Shown: positions 1-11,896, numbered from the stretch's first letter. The stretch is DNA of 64,000 nt from Antitrichia curtipendula (GCA_951230915.1 OX579637.1:21576001-21640000); one strand, 5' to 3'. Notes: generated from the sequence alone by a model not told the origin. Program-made: numbers and translations.

Positions 1-576
1 GAACTTCTTGTTCATCGGAGATATCACAAAACTAATCCCACAGTAAATCTGAGCCCGGGTCTCACAGCTTACCTTGATTGGCTTTTTCCTAAAGCTCGAA
101 TTATATTCTGGAACAGTGTTTCAGGCAGGAACATATGGCCGTTGTTACAAAAGATTATGTCGCAGACCACTTTTGGAGCCCAATAGGTGACGTATTTTTT
201 GCAAAAGGCTTGCACTGAGTCAACGTTTAGATTCCCAAATAAACCGGATAAGCCTGTTTTTTTGAAGGATTTGTCATATTTGGTTGAAATGGGGGAAGTT
301 GATTCTACCGAGAATGTCCTTTTGGTTGATGACAGTCAAGTTAAAAACCTCTTGAACGATTCTCACAACGCTATTCACCCGGTGACTTGGGTTAGTGACA
401 AAAATGATGACTTCTTGGATGCATGTCTGCGTCCTTGGCTTGACTGTCTTTTGAGGTCTAATGAAGCTGTACCGGTTTATGTGAAGTTGAACCCACTATC
501 CCATTGTCAACTGCCGGAGATGAAGGTAGGCTATCTGGGATTTCAGACTTTGAAGGGATGTCTTCAGGATGAGTAA
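1..576 (+). pseudogene. FCP1/NIF-like HAD phosphatase domain fragment, broken by TAG
   Basis: The frame that opens at base 1 reads LLVHRRYHKTNP, YLDWLFPKARIIFWNS and then, after an in-frame TAG at 184-186, KPVFLKDLSYL, VLLVDDSQVKNLL and NAIHPVTW, ending at TAA 574-576. The order and the LLVDDS motif fit the FCP1-like / NLI-interacting-factor phosphatases of the HAD superfamily, in which this late acidic motif helps bind Mg2+. The catalytic DxDGT loop would lie left of the window. The two halves stay in the same frame across the TAG, so a single nonsense change in an otherwise collinear domain is the simplest reading. A GTG at 187 follows the stop but would start inside the domain, so I do not take it as a true start. 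No intron with good sites removes the TAG. Family assignment is from motif recognition only. Confidence 0.6.
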
Positions 577-1375
577 TTTTCTAGTGGAGCTTCTATCTGG
601 AGATCTCCAGATGCTTAATTCTGAGGGTTTCTTTTTGAACATTCTACTTTTGCTACTGTATGTAGGACCCAAATACAATGCCTATAACACTCATATACAA
701 TATAATTGTTGTAAACGCAGCTTTTGAGAAATTATCTCTATTATATTTTCGGATGATAGCAATATTATTATCAAAATATTGTACAATTTTTTTCCATTTG
801 GTTGTTGAAGTTGAGTATACTAATGTTTACGGTATAAATGGTGCCTCTGGAAATGTCTTTTTCAGGACTTCTGTAATAGTCATTACCGTTCATTAATGTT
901 TATATTTGATAATACCGAATGTTTTATTTGAAATACTGCCACCATTGCCGACCTTTCTTATACTTAAAATGCTACAATAAAACTAGAGTTGGACTTCTCT
1001 TCTAGTCGGCATTGAAGGTGACGACTAGAATCATAGCGACGAGGATTTCTTAGGTCTTGCAGTAAGTCTGTGCTATGTTCACAATGCATGGATCCCTTTG
1101 TCTAAACTTTCTTTGAGAGGATACATCAGGAGATCTCTGGATGATTGGTGGTTGTGTCATTTTTTGTTATTGATGGTGGTTTATAATTGATTATGTGGTG
1201 AGGTGGGTATATGCAGAAGGTGGTGGTCATTGTCCTCACAGGTCCTCTGTGCACTGAGGGCGCTGTTCCGAATGTTGGACAAGAATTGAAAATTCAAAGC
1301 TTTTGGAATCTAATAAGATTGATGCTAGCAAAGACTTCCGTTGGTATCTATTCCATGATGACCAGTTCATAATTG
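577..1375. other. Gene-poor spacer
   Basis: No convincing coding region is seen. A 16-base palindrome (TCTGGAGATCTCCAGA) lies near 596-611, and variants of 'ggagatctctgga' recur near 1130 and 1985, suggesting a small dispersed repeat. Bases 1285-1390 read in one frame as KIDASKDFRWYLFHDDQF, which may be a frame-shifted upstream part of the next ORF. Confidence 0.3.
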
Positions 1376-1639
1376 ATGGAGCTCCTTCAAAGCATATTTC
1401 CTGACAATATTATGTCCACACTATTTCTTATTAAAGGATTTGACTTACCAGACAAGTTGGACCCGCATCCTCCAAGGCACGAATTCTTCACGGATGTCTT
1501 CAGTAAGAATGCAATGCGCAAACTCCTTCGAAATCAAACTCTTGTGTTCCCTGACATGGATCCTCTATACATGGAGAGGAACTTTGTAATACAGTCTTTG
1601 GTTTATATTAGTGATACACGGATTACAAATTTAAAGTAG
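1376..1639 (+). CDS. Hypothetical ORF, 87 aa, possibly the tail of a frameshifted gene
   Basis: An ATG at 1376 opens an 87-codon frame ending in TAG at 1637-1639. I do not recognise the family. The protein is mixed in composition, with FDLPDKLDPHPPRHEFFTD and LVFPDMDPLYMERNF as its most gene-like stretches and no clear membrane segment. Just upstream another frame gives DFRWYLFHDDQFIIDGAPSK, which stops within the first codons of this ORF. The two could be parts of one protein joined across a 1-2 base shift. It lies on the same strand as the FCP1-like fragment and could be another piece of a decayed locus. Confidence 0.3.
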   Translation: MELLQSIFPDNIMSTLFLIKGFDLPDKLDPHPPRHEFFTDVFSKNAMRKLLRNQTLVFPDMDPLYMERNFVIQSLVYISDTRITNLK

Positions 1640-4600
1640 ACTACCTTAGCAAATGCAAGCAATATTTTTTTGTTCCAAAGGCTCTTGCCTATTTCTTGAC
1701 GTCTATGATTGAATAAATGGTGTTAAATCCATCTAACTTTACTATATTTACAACGGAAGTCACAATTGTGTACGTATTTCTGTAATGCTGAAGGGATGAC
1801 AACAGAATATCTCCGGATCTCTAATTCCCACTTGAATTCAATGTTGGAATTGTCATTGTGTATTTATAGTTCTGTATTTTATAATATTAAGGGGATGGCA
1901 TCAAAAGATTTGTGGATCTCAAGTTCCCAAGTTTAGTGTCCAAATTGTCATTGTGTATGTATTGCTGTAATGTTTAGGGGATGCATCAGAAGATCTGAGG
2001 ATCTCAAATAAAAAAGTTCGGTGTTCGAGTTCCTTTGTTTGATGAAGGAACTAAATGTCTTTGCCTGCCCAATCATATACACATGCAAGGAAATGAATGC
2101 TCATTGCTCATACCACAGATTTAGTGTATTGTTCGAGAATCATCTAGAAATTTCCAGTTGATTTTGCTAACTACATACAAAAGAACATAGCTCTCATGTT
2201 GTCATTACTAAAGTATGATTTTGCCTGCAACTTTTTGAATATAGACATGCTCTATGAATTATTTGCCTTCCTGCTTCCAATGTCATTGTGGACTCACTAC
2301 ACATAATGTAGGTAGTATTCATCTAGAGATTTCTCCTAGCAAAGTCCAAATTTGCCTCCAAAGTCCAGAAATTGATAAATGCGGCATATAGAATGTCCTA
2401 TAATTAACACTTCAAAGTGGACCACTTAATGACTAGCAAAATTTAATCATATGTAAGGTACATTTTGAAATAGAATGTCTTCTTGTAGACAATTCTATTA
2501 TCCTCTAATGGATTAAGTACCTCATAATATAACCAATTTTTTTATGTTAAATATATATACATCCAAGTATCAAATATAAATTATTTAAAATTATAACGTT
2601 TATTTTTATATTAATTACATATACTCCACACGCTTCCAAATTAAACATAAAAATTAAGTGAAAATGTTGGAATTGGAGTTCTTCAAAATGCAGGTCATGG
2701 TTCAATTATTTTTGAAGTATGAAGTAAAATTCAAATACACTATCATAAATTCAAAACGTGCAAGAATATTAACATCATAGAATTTTTAAATATTTAGAAC
2801 TTTTACATTTTTGTTTTATTTCTTCTGCATACAAATTGCAAAAGTTCCAAAATTATTAAATAGAAAAAACTACCAAAATTATAAAGAAAAAAAACTACCA
2901 AAAATGAAATATACTCATGGACCCTTTTTTATTAAAAGCTTAAAAGCTTAAATTTGTTTTTTTTTATTATTTTTGGAAACAAACTATAATATTATTTTGG
3001 ACTTGAATTCAATGCAATATAGGACAAGGTTTTCTTTCATTTTTTCAAATCTTGTGATCTTTAGAACTTCTACCTTTTTTTGGTGAGCCTTTCTTATAAA
3101 ATTTTATAACTTCTGAAATGGAAAGTTATTAAAGTACAGAGCCTCATTTATTATAATTCTCTTTTAATCCATTTAAGAAGTGATTAGAAATGGGCTCAAA
3201 TTAAAATAAATAATTTGAAAAACTTATAATTATTCTTAGGATTTAGATTCCATAAGAATATACATTCCATAGCCTTTAAATTTCATCTCCACGTGATTTA
3301 ATAAAAACTGGGAATGAACTGTGCCTTATATTTTAATGGCCAGAAATATCAAATGTCATGGATTTTCATATGTGAATGCTTAAAATTTTTTTGAGCAAGT
3401 TGTAAGTATTATTAGGATTTAGAATCCACAAGAATATGCAATTCATATCCATTTCAAATTTATCTTTATATTTAGTAATATAAAATTCAAAGCATCACTT
3501 ACAAATTTATTTGTTCATCCTTGTAATAAAATGCATTTTAATAATACAAAATAAGTATGCTCATGAATCCCATATCTTTACATGCTATTGAACTCCTACA
3601 TTTTTTTCCACTAAAAAATACATTCAATAAGTTTGAATCCAAAAACATGGGTTGATGCATTTGTTGTATACAATAGGTACCAATCCAAAGAAGTCATGGA
3701 ATGGTAGTTAAATTGCTCCAAGAAGATGAACATTAATACTAAAAGTTTTTAATATATAAAATATTTAGAAGGGATGAAAACTTATGTAATCCTTCTTTTT
3801 CTTTCCAAAAAGTACAACGTGAAAAATGAATACAATCCATCATATGCTATATTTAAGAATACCAAATTTAAAAAGTCTAAACAACCATGAATATTCTATA
3901 ATGAATGTGGGGCCTCTTGAATTTGAAATATGTAGATTATTTCAAACAGTTATATTTTTTGGATGTCCCTTAATTAGCATTGACCCTTCCATGACTATTG
4001 TTTTTCCAGTTCATGAAAGTGCAATTGTTCATCTTTGTTGATTTTTGCAAAAAACAGAAGTCATGCATTGTATGTCATTGAATAAACTTTTTCAGTTTTC
4101 TATTGTTAAAAAGTGATGCCACATAGTACTAGAAGTTATGAATGACTTCTAGATTTATAAATTAGTCATGTAACTCCAAAACAACAACAAGACCATTTTT
4201 TGTCCAATTGATGTTAGAGAATCCTTCTAGTAGGATAGAAGTGCAAGTAATTATTCTTCAAATTATTTTATGGAAAGGAAAAAACTTCTACAATTTTTAA
4301 ATACCATGGAGTGCTTTTGCATTTCTCTAAGCCAATGAATCACATAGTAATGAAAAGGATGATTTTTCTGGTCATTCTTTTAAATAAGGGTTAGTGAGGA
4401 TAAAGTATTTGTTTCCGCCCCCAAAATCCGGAATCAAATTTTGCATTCAATAAAAAGTTGTTATAAAACGGTCCGGGTATGAATAACAAACATCTTTGCT
4501 ATCAACATGAGAGGGTGAAGCAGTATTCTCTGGGTATCAACAGCCAGGTATCTCCGGGTATCAATAGCCGATGTCCGTGCATGGTAAATGCACTAAATTT

Positions 4601-4650
4601 TCAATACTAGCCTACCACGGTATCAGGGAAAGGATTCGGGTATTGGAAGA
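1640..4650. other. AT-rich intergenic region
   Basis: About 3 kb of AT-rich DNA with homopolymer runs and no ORF that looks like a protein. Short duplicated phrases such as 'ggatgacaacagaatatctcc' / 'gggatggcatcaaaagat' / 'gggatgcatcagaagatct' recur at about 1795, 1893 and 1979 as a degenerate repeat of roughly 90 bases. Bases 4480-4600 contain repeats of 'gggtatcaa'. Nothing else is supported. Confidence 0.4.
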
Positions 4651-4867
4651 AAAAACAGCGGAACTACGGGCTAGGGTTTGGCGTGCAGTACTCCGTTTTT
4701 GCTTGTTCTTCTGACACACTACGGAGCTCCCAATTGTCTGCCTTTTTTTGCATGATTGAAGTTGTCTTCTCGTGCGGATGTATTATCCTAAATGTGCCTG
4801 CTTTTTGCTTTTTGAAGTGTGCGTTACAGCGCTCTTGGAGGCACTTTTGAATTTTCTTTTCTTCTAG

Positions 4868-4971
4868 CATTTCGTGGTTGCGGTGGAAATCCTAAGCTCA
4901 AGCGTGACGGTGGCCGGCTGCGCTTCGAGAGGTCTACTGCTGCACTTCAGGGTTTATTCAACGAGCTTGAG
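4868..4971 (+). other. Possible internal exon (unassigned)
   Basis: A good acceptor (ttttcttttcttctag) and a GAG|GTAAAT donor bracket 104 bases that can be read as FRGCGGNPKLKRDGG and FERSTAALQGLFNELE. The composition is exon-like and less AT-rich than its surroundings. It may be a 5' exon of the ART-like gene that begins at 6778, because a second donor-like site (aatcag|gtaaaa, about 6073) and an acceptor (tttcttcag, 6737) lie between them. I do not recognise the peptide. Confidence 0.3.
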
Positions 4972-6777
4972 GTAAATCTCCCAATTGCCTACTTAATCCT
5001 TTGTATTTGTTTGGTGTTTGTGCATTTGTGCATTTTGTGATTCGGCCAATTTGCTTGCTTTTGAAGACTGCTTGAAGTTGGGATCCAATATGACTTACTC
5101 TAAAATCTCTTGAGGGACACATTGCAATGTTCTTTACTGATTTTTGTTGATAGAAAGATTCTGGTCCTCAAACTTAAGTCGAAATTGTCACTCTATGATC
5201 ATTCAAATTGGTCATTTTCAACCGTTGGATAATGATTAGGGCCTCGGGCAATGATCTTAGGGTTCTCAATTACGAGGTTTTCTAGAAATATGCTTGGGCT
5301 TGCGGGTTTTTGTACTTCCGATCCACTGCGCTGTGCACTTGAAATAGGATTTAGATTGTTAGGGTTCTTTTAGAATTTAGGGTCTCAAGCATGATTCTTT
5401 CTGGCCCCAAGAACTTGGCAGTCATTGTAGGATGCATTTTCAAAGTCTACCTTCATTAACTGCAGAAATGAGTGTAGATCGTGTTGCAAGATTGAGCATC
5501 GCTGCAAGTTTCAGCTGTCTTTTTGGCACTCAGAGGAGGAATTTTTAAATTTAGGGTATGGTGATCTTGAATTGTTGTGGAACTCCGATTTTTGTGCATT
5601 GTATGAATCGTGACTGGACTGGAATTGTAGTCATTAGACTAAAGTGTGGATTTGCAAGGTGTTGAAGATGTAGAATTTTCTTAGGCATCAGATTGTGTGT
5701 CCATGGTCATTTAAACTGTAGAATTTTTATTTTGCTTGTAGCTCTTTTTTGTTTGCATTGGATATGAGCTGTGTGGAAGGTAAAGATGCATGCATTTTGA
5801 ATTTATTGGACTCTTGCGGAATTGTTCTTGGTTTAAATATGTTGCTGACTTGTTAGTTAGTTTTCTTTTGTGAAGCTACCGGTGCTGCACAAACATTGGA
5901 CTTGAGGACGTGTTGATTTATGTGGTGTGGACTTGGGAATTATGCAGGACTTTTGAATACCGAATGCTGGACTTGTGTTTGTTGCACAAATTGAACAGGA
6001 GAGCGGCAAGTGAGAAATTGTAGAGAAATCCGAAGGATGGGCTGATTGAAGTGAAGAACTTGAAGCCGAATCAGGTAAAAATGGCCAAACTTTAGCATAT
6101 TATGATTGATGTATATTTGCAGAACTGAATGTGTGAAAACACTTCGGTTGGGTTAGTCTCGATGTATATTCAGCTCGATGTAAAATTAGCTCAAACAAAG
6201 CTGATTATTAAAGCGTACATATAATAATTTTGTATGATGGAAGCCTTTAAGAACACTGCAGTAGAGCATCCAATTCCATCAGCTCGAGTTGAACTGATTT
6301 GACAACCCTAAGCATGCGTGAGATCAACTCGATTTGAGCTGAACAAATTACCTATATTAGATACAAAATAGTTAATCAACATGAGGTCACTAAAAACATG
6401 CAAAAAAGAATGTGTGAACTAAGCCTGTCACACTTTGAGGTATTTGCTGCGCTACATTCTCTCCCTTTCGATTTCTTGTTTTTTTGGTTTTCTTGTGCAA
6501 TGCTGTTTTGAGGAATGCTTGAGGAAAGATTGCATGTTTTTGTGGAATGGTAAGTTGAGCGAGGTGGAGTGTTGGTTCACTTGTGCTGCTTGGCTTGTGG
6601 AATGTGGAATGCTTGGGGAATGTATGGTTTTATTGTATGGAATGTTGAAGATGATTTGAGATTCATATGAGAGCCTTACAGTGTTAATTTGGAGATTAAT
6701 TCAATTTTGAGTAATTTGTTGTTGTTGTTTTCTTCAGGTAATTGGAGTAGTTTTGTGGGAAGGTGGAGGTACTTGCA

Positions 6778-8064
6778 ATGCCTTTATTTGCACAAGAAGT
6801 TACTTATCGTGGGGAGGGGGGTTCACGAACGCCTCCAGTTCCTCTTGATGAGCTTCTTTCTCCATCTTTTCTTACTCTCTATGATGAAGAGTTACTTTCA
6901 TATTCGATATGGGACCATTGTGCCGCAAAGCTGGAGGCAACTCATGGTGCTACATATCCTGCTGATTCCGTGGAGGACCTCTTGAGTGCATTGGAACCTC
7001 TTTTGGCTCCAAACGTTATTACTCAAATTGGTGTTACTTTGGATGCTCTTGGTAACTCCATTTTAGGGGTAGAGACTACCCTCCTTCCAAGTTTAAGGAG
7101 TGTGTTGGAGAACATTCTTATTGATTTGAAGAATCGTGCGTCTACCGCTGCTCATGGTGATGATGACAGGCTTGGGCATGCATGGGTGCAAGTACCTCAG
7201 AGACGAAGAAGAGGCCAAGGGGGTGTTGCAAGAGGTCAAAGAGGTGCAAGGGGAAGAGGAGGAGGTAGGCAAAGGGTCTCACTACGAGTGCGTGGCCAGA
7301 CCGAGGGTGATGATGATGGTGATGATCCGTTGAGGCGAGAAGAGCTTGTGAATGCACAGTTTTTTAAAGATGTCCTTCGTATTTATGTGGAAATGGATGC
7401 TTATACTACCCCACCAAAAAGTAACCAACAACAACGCTCCACTCGAAAGGTTAGCATCGGAGAACGTGCAGAAGCTTTTGCTAGGCATTTGGAGGTGGCT
7501 CCCACTCATGTACCGTATAGCCCATACAATACCGCTGGAGTGGCTTGTTTCTACCATGGGACGCGACTCTCGATGTCAAGTGGTTTTTCTAATGTGGGCA
7601 TCCTACCTATGAAGTTTTGCACTGAGTTCAGCTTTTCTCCGGCTTTTTATGTCACTAATAGTGTTATCGCGGCATTCGAGTTCCCTTTGCACAACCGCCT
7701 TTCTATGAATCCTGATGACACTGTTGCAGTTTTTGGTTTTGAACTTGATTTGAGAATACTTCACGGAGAGATTGCAGCACCAAGTGGACAGATTTTCAGA
7801 GTGCGTTGGTTTGAGGTGGGTGTTGAGGATGAAGCATGGAAAAAGTTTTGTGAATTAAACCTCTATGATGGCACGCGAAAACATCAGCATTCCTATGATA
7901 TCGTGATTGGCTCTATGTGTTATCGAAATGACCGAAACCGTTCCATTACTCCTCGTGAGATGGAAGGTTTGGTACAAATAGCGTTTTGTTCCAAGGCTGC
8001 GTGGACATGGGCAGGATCTTGCTTGAAACGGATGTTTATTGAGATTCGGACAAACCAGGTATGA
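6778..8064 (+). CDS. DUF3990 / ADP-ribosyltransferase-like domain protein with Arg/Gly-rich linker
   Basis: The 428-residue ORF starts at the ATG at 6778, downstream of an acceptor (tttcttcag, 6737), and ends at TGA 8062-8064. If the GTATGA at 8059 is used as a donor to the acceptor near 8187, the end becomes QVLEGM. Residues 1-125 are a predicted helical, acidic region (DELLSPSFLTLYDEELL) I cannot name. Residues about 142-175 are an Arg/Gly-rich basic tract (RRRRGQGG, RGRGGGRQR), followed by an acidic DDDGDD. From residue about 255 the order of motifs is FYHGT (His260), TEFSFSPAFYVTN (Tyr291), AVFGFELD, EAWKKFCELN and YDIVIG (373-378). This matches the layout of DUF3990 domains (YHGT, DFGxGFYxT, W..F, YDIVxGP), which belong to the ADP-ribosyltransferase-like fold. 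I infer either an active ART or a degenerate binding domain, and the usual DFG before GFY is changed here to EFSFSPAFY. The RGG-like tract suggests RNA or nucleic-acid contact. The whole coding part is intact. Confidence 0.6.
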   Translation: MPLFAQEVTYRGEGGSRTPPVPLDELLSPSFLTLYDEELLSYSIWDHCAAKLEATHGATYPADSVEDLLSALEPLLAPNVITQIGVTLDALGNSILGVETTLLPSLRSVLENILIDLKNRASTAAHGDDDRLGHAWVQVPQRRRRGQGGVARGQRGARGRGGGRQRVSLRVRGQTEGDDDGDDPLRREELVNAQFFKDVLRIYVEMDAYTTPPKSNQQQRSTRKVSIGERAEAFARHLEVAPTHVPYSPYNTAGVACFYHGTRLSMSSGFSNVGILPMKFCTEFSFSPAFYVTNSVIAAFEFPLHNRLSMNPDDTVAVFGFELDLRILHGEIAAPSGQIFRVRWFEVGVEDEAWKKFCELNLYDGTRKHQHSYDIVIGSMCYRNDRNRSITPREMEGLVQIAFCSKAAWTWAGSCLKRMFIEIRTNQV

Positions 8065-8394
8065 AAATTCACTTAGCATTGTGTTCTTGTTTTCCTCTTT
8101 GCCATTTGTTGAAGGCACTTGCAGTAGCAAACAAGAATATACCGAAGGATTTTTAACATATGTGCATTGTGATGTTGGTTTAACAGGTTCTTGAAGGCAT
8201 GTGAGCATGAATTGGATTCAAGAGATTATTCAGTGTCATCACCTACGGTCGTAGCTTTAAAACTACACATTACCATGCATGAGATCGGGTCCCTAGTTTT
8301 GGAGTACCTATTTCACTTTGTATACGATTTTGCCTTGTGAATAAAGTCTCACATCTTTTGCAATCAATTGTGTCGACTTTGCCTGATTCAATTT

Positions 8395-11207
8395 TGTGCA
8401 AGGATCTCGGCAGTATGTGGACATGTCCAGGATACGAATCGAGGGTTTACCCGCTACTTTCCCGAAGCTTGTTGGTATCGGCAAGCAGCATACATACGTG
8501 GAGACAGACAATGTCCGCTATGTCTATCAACCGATGGATATTGTACCTTCTTCTAATTACCAATAAGCAGAGCAACATTTTAGAGGATCGGGACACCTTA
8601 CAACTCCTCTCTAAGCTTGTATCCTCCTCAAATTTAGGGTTTTGTGATTTTTTAGCATACGTATATTATTTTAGGTGTTCATCGATTGTATTCTGTGCTT
8701 GAGTGATTTTGGGTTCCAGTCGATTGGAAAGTTCTGTATTCCTTTGAATTTACTCTCACCGTGTTTAACTACTCAAATTTTAGTAAAATTGGGCTCGAAC
8801 GTGGCTAGTGTTTATTTTGGATGCCATGAATGACAGAGTGTAATTCTTGACGCACACTTGGTACCTGAATACGTACCATCTCTCGATGAGGAAGGTATTT
8901 GCAGGATGGCCTTTGAGCTTATATTTGCGTTCGATGGAGTGATGTCGTTAGGGCATAAAGAGAATGTCACTATTTCGCAAGTCAAGCAGTACGTGGAGAT
9001 GGAGAGCCACGAAGAAAGGCTACACAAGCGCATCATTGAGAGCAAAATCAATGACACGAAAGACATCATGAAGCGCAAGGCGAATGAGATTGAGAAGAAT
9101 CGGGTATGCAGAATTTCGATTATTTCTAAGAACTTGTTTCTGCTGGTGTTTACTAACCACATCTTCCTCAGTATTTGTGTTAATAACATTAAATCACAAC
9201 GCGTTAGAAGATTTACTCGGTGTTAATTTACCTTAACCAAACTGGAAGTGTATATATAAACGTACTTGAAGCTCTGTTAGCTACTATCTTGCAAAAATGT
9301 TTCACTCTGTATTGCTATTTGTGATAGTTACGTTTGTGATATGCAGATTGTGAAGGGCAGAGGTGATAAAGGGAACTTCGTGCCATCCATGCCATCCATG
9401 GGTTCTTCTAGGTTTGACAATGGCTTCGAAGACACCAACTCTTCAATGGTTGGCGGCATGAGAAACAATTCATCTGGCTTTGGGTCAGGTCTCGATACTG
9501 ACGTCTTCAAACCTTCAGGTATGTTATAATGAGCTATATCTCTCATTTTATCGACGCAAGTTGCTTATTTGTGATAGCGTGTCTTATTTCTATCTGGATG
9601 TTTGGTGAACTGACTGGTTTTTGTTTTGATGTCTGTTTTGATGTTTCAGCTCGTGCTACCTCTACTTCAGTTCCTTCGAAGGGCGGCATGCAATTAGGAA
9701 AGTCAACGAAGACAAATCAGTTCTTGGAGTCTTTGAAAGCGGAGGATGAAGTTATTGTTGAAGATGTTGTACCTGGACCTATCAGATCAGCAGGTGCCAC
9801 ACCCATCAGTTCAGATCCCATTATGGTGGGCGTGGAGGAGAAGCTCGTGGTTGTCTTCAAGAAGGATGGGGGTCTTGAAAACATGGTAATATGTCTCTTG
9901 TGGTGCAAAAAAGAGAAGATGCTTACATTTTGGTCCAGGTGCTTAACTCTTCCGTTGTGTCCAGCTCCTCTCTCGATTTTGTTGCTAATTTTCTATAAGT
10001 TTCTAATGTTATGTTAGTAGTCCTCAGCTCTACAATTTTCAATGTTCTTCGTATTGAACAGTTTTTTTCCTCTCAACAGGTTGAGTCAGGTGCAAACAAA
10101 TTGTTCGACTTTAAGACGCATCCAAAGATTGACAAGACTCTTTACTCAGATAAGAACATATTGGGTCTTAAGGATTCAGGAAGGCCATTTCCTGTCGGAA
10201 GTCCTCTGGGTATTTTGAAGTGGCGCATGCAAAGCAAGCAAGAGTCACTGGTGCCGCTCCGCAGTAAGCATCCGTTCAGCCTTGATGCAATTGATTATGT
10301 TTGTGTCCGAGTAATTACCCGATTGTTGATTCTGTTTTATTTGTGCCGCTTGTGGTAAAAAATTCGGTGTTCACCTATTGGAGAAGCGTGTAATCCTTTT
10401 TGACATTTGAGTTATATGCTGCTTGTTGCGCTCACACACACGCACACGCTCACGCTCATACATGTGCATTACTATTATTTTTGAGATCAAGGAAACTGAC
10501 TTTGCAATGTTTTGTTGCAGTCAACTGCTGGCCATCCGTATCTGGTGGAGAATCATATGTCAACATCGAATACAAGGCCACTAAAGCATTTGATCTTCAG
10601 AATGTTATCATCCATATTCACTTCATGGTTGCCATCCTTGAGAAGCTCGTCTCTTTTGACGCTTTTGGGTGATTTTTTAGTTCTTCAAGGCAAGTGCTGA
10701 TTCTGAATGCCTGCTGCACTGCTCCTCCAGGTACGATTCTAGGCATTCAGTGCTCGAGTGGTCCATCACCCTGATCGACAATACAAACAGAAGTTAACTG
10801 ATCTGCTCTTTCTTCGAGTGCCTGCTGGAGGATGCTGATTTATTGGAACTTAGCCTCTTGTCTCTCATTCCCTGGCAGCTAACATCACCTGGTTTGCTTC
10901 TTGTTTCAGTGGATCTATGGAATTTGTGGTGCCTGCAGCAGATCCAAATTCTTTCTTTCCTATCGATGTCAAATTTTCAGCAAACAAGACCTTCTGTGAT
11001 ATGAAGGTAACGTTATTTATACCGTACTTCTCAACTTTTAGTTTTATATTTTCAAGGATAGCAGCTTTTTGAGTTCAACTTCTCATTTGCGTTTTTATGT
11101 TCTTTTGTTTTCAGCAGGTTGGATCTGTGGTTCAGACTCAGAGTGGTACTGCTGTGAAGTTTGGGAAACGGACTCAATTGGTGGTGGACAGCTACCAAGT
11201 TGTATAA
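8395..11207 (+). pseudogene. Coatomer subunit delta (delta-COP), broken copy lacking exon 1
   Basis: Delta-COP is a subunit of the COPI coat that recycles cargo from Golgi to ER. It has an N-terminal longin-like part and a C-terminal mu-homology domain. Exon relics in order: about 8395-8618 ([30 protein letters not shown], then NKQSNILED in another frame), 8861-9103 ([57 protein letters not shown]), 9347-9518, 9650-9938 (MQLGKSTKTNQFLESLKAED), 10080-10263 (NILGLKDSGRPFPVG, ILKWRMQSKQESLVPL), 10521-10798 ([35 protein letters not shown]), 10910-11006 ([17 protein letters not shown]) and 11118-11207 (KRTQLVVDSYQVV, stop TAA). Lesions: no exon 1 (VVLAASIISKSGK), a frameshift after QPMD (about 8540), a probable lost acceptor before 8861 (acttg instead of an AG), an indel near 9885-9893, a frameshift with stop after NVIIHI (about 10618-10672), and a changed donor at 10798. 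Introns are kept, so this arose by DNA duplication, not retroposition. Confidence 0.85.
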
Positions 11208-11896
11208 AGTTCACTTCAGTGTTGGCATGATACGAATTTCATAGCAGCGAGTCTGGAGTAGAGTCTGGAAGAAGGGAAAGTCGACCTCCTTTCTCTTTCG
11301 ACCATCACCATAGGTGCGTCAGATCAATGGAGGTGTTCTTGGCAAAATATGAGGTTTACAGACCATTAGTTTAGTATATTACAGGTCGATTGAATTATGT
11401 TTGTCTCAGCGCTCTGCAGTTACTTGCGCTCTTCAAGAGGTGCATATGCACAAGTTTATAGAGGACGGATTAGAAGTGATTTTTGGTCAGGATGGAAGAG
11501 CTGGGACCAGGAACCTTGATAGATGTTGGGCTGGGCAGGGTAATGAGGTTTACAAATGTTGGAACTGCCATATTTCCTTCCACAAGGGTTGTTGTAGTTG
11601 AGTGCTGAAGGGGAGACTTCTTTTTGCGATGCCTGATTTCTGGTGACCTAATCACTCATCAAATTAGAAGTTTACAGTCCATAATCTACATCAGGTAGGG
11701 TTCGAAAATGTCTGAAACTCGTTTAATGCCAAGAATATTTTTGCTGCTGTTTTACAGAGCTCAAAAATTGACATGCGATTTCTTCGCCAGCTCATCCTGC
11801 TCTCCTAGATAAGCTTGCAGCTATTCTATGTTTTGACTAGCCTAATTTGGCACCATTGCAGATGCTGAAAACCCATGTTACCACATGAATATTCAG
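11208..11896. other. 3' flank of the delta-COP copy
   Basis: No further exon is supported. A short ORF near 11401-11601 has Cys-rich ends (YKCWNCHISFHKGC), but no homologous domain is clear and I treat it as chance. Confidence 0.3.

Noticed and set aside
4664..5040. Overlapping ORFs on both strands around 4.66-5.04 kb
   Set aside because: Only the 104-base stretch at 4868-4971 has good splice sites. The remainder is chance open frame.
7142..7557. His-rich ORFs antisense to the ART-like gene
   Set aside because: These are shadows of the GATGATGAT and Arg/Gly codons of the plus-strand gene.
10434..10462. CA-rich microsatellite in a delta-COP intron
   Set aside because: Short and ordinary, with no sign of function.
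8395..11207. Functional coatomer delta gene
   Set aside because: No exon 1, several frameshifts and broken splice sites. The clean UTP20 exons in the same assembly make general sequencing error an unlikely cause.
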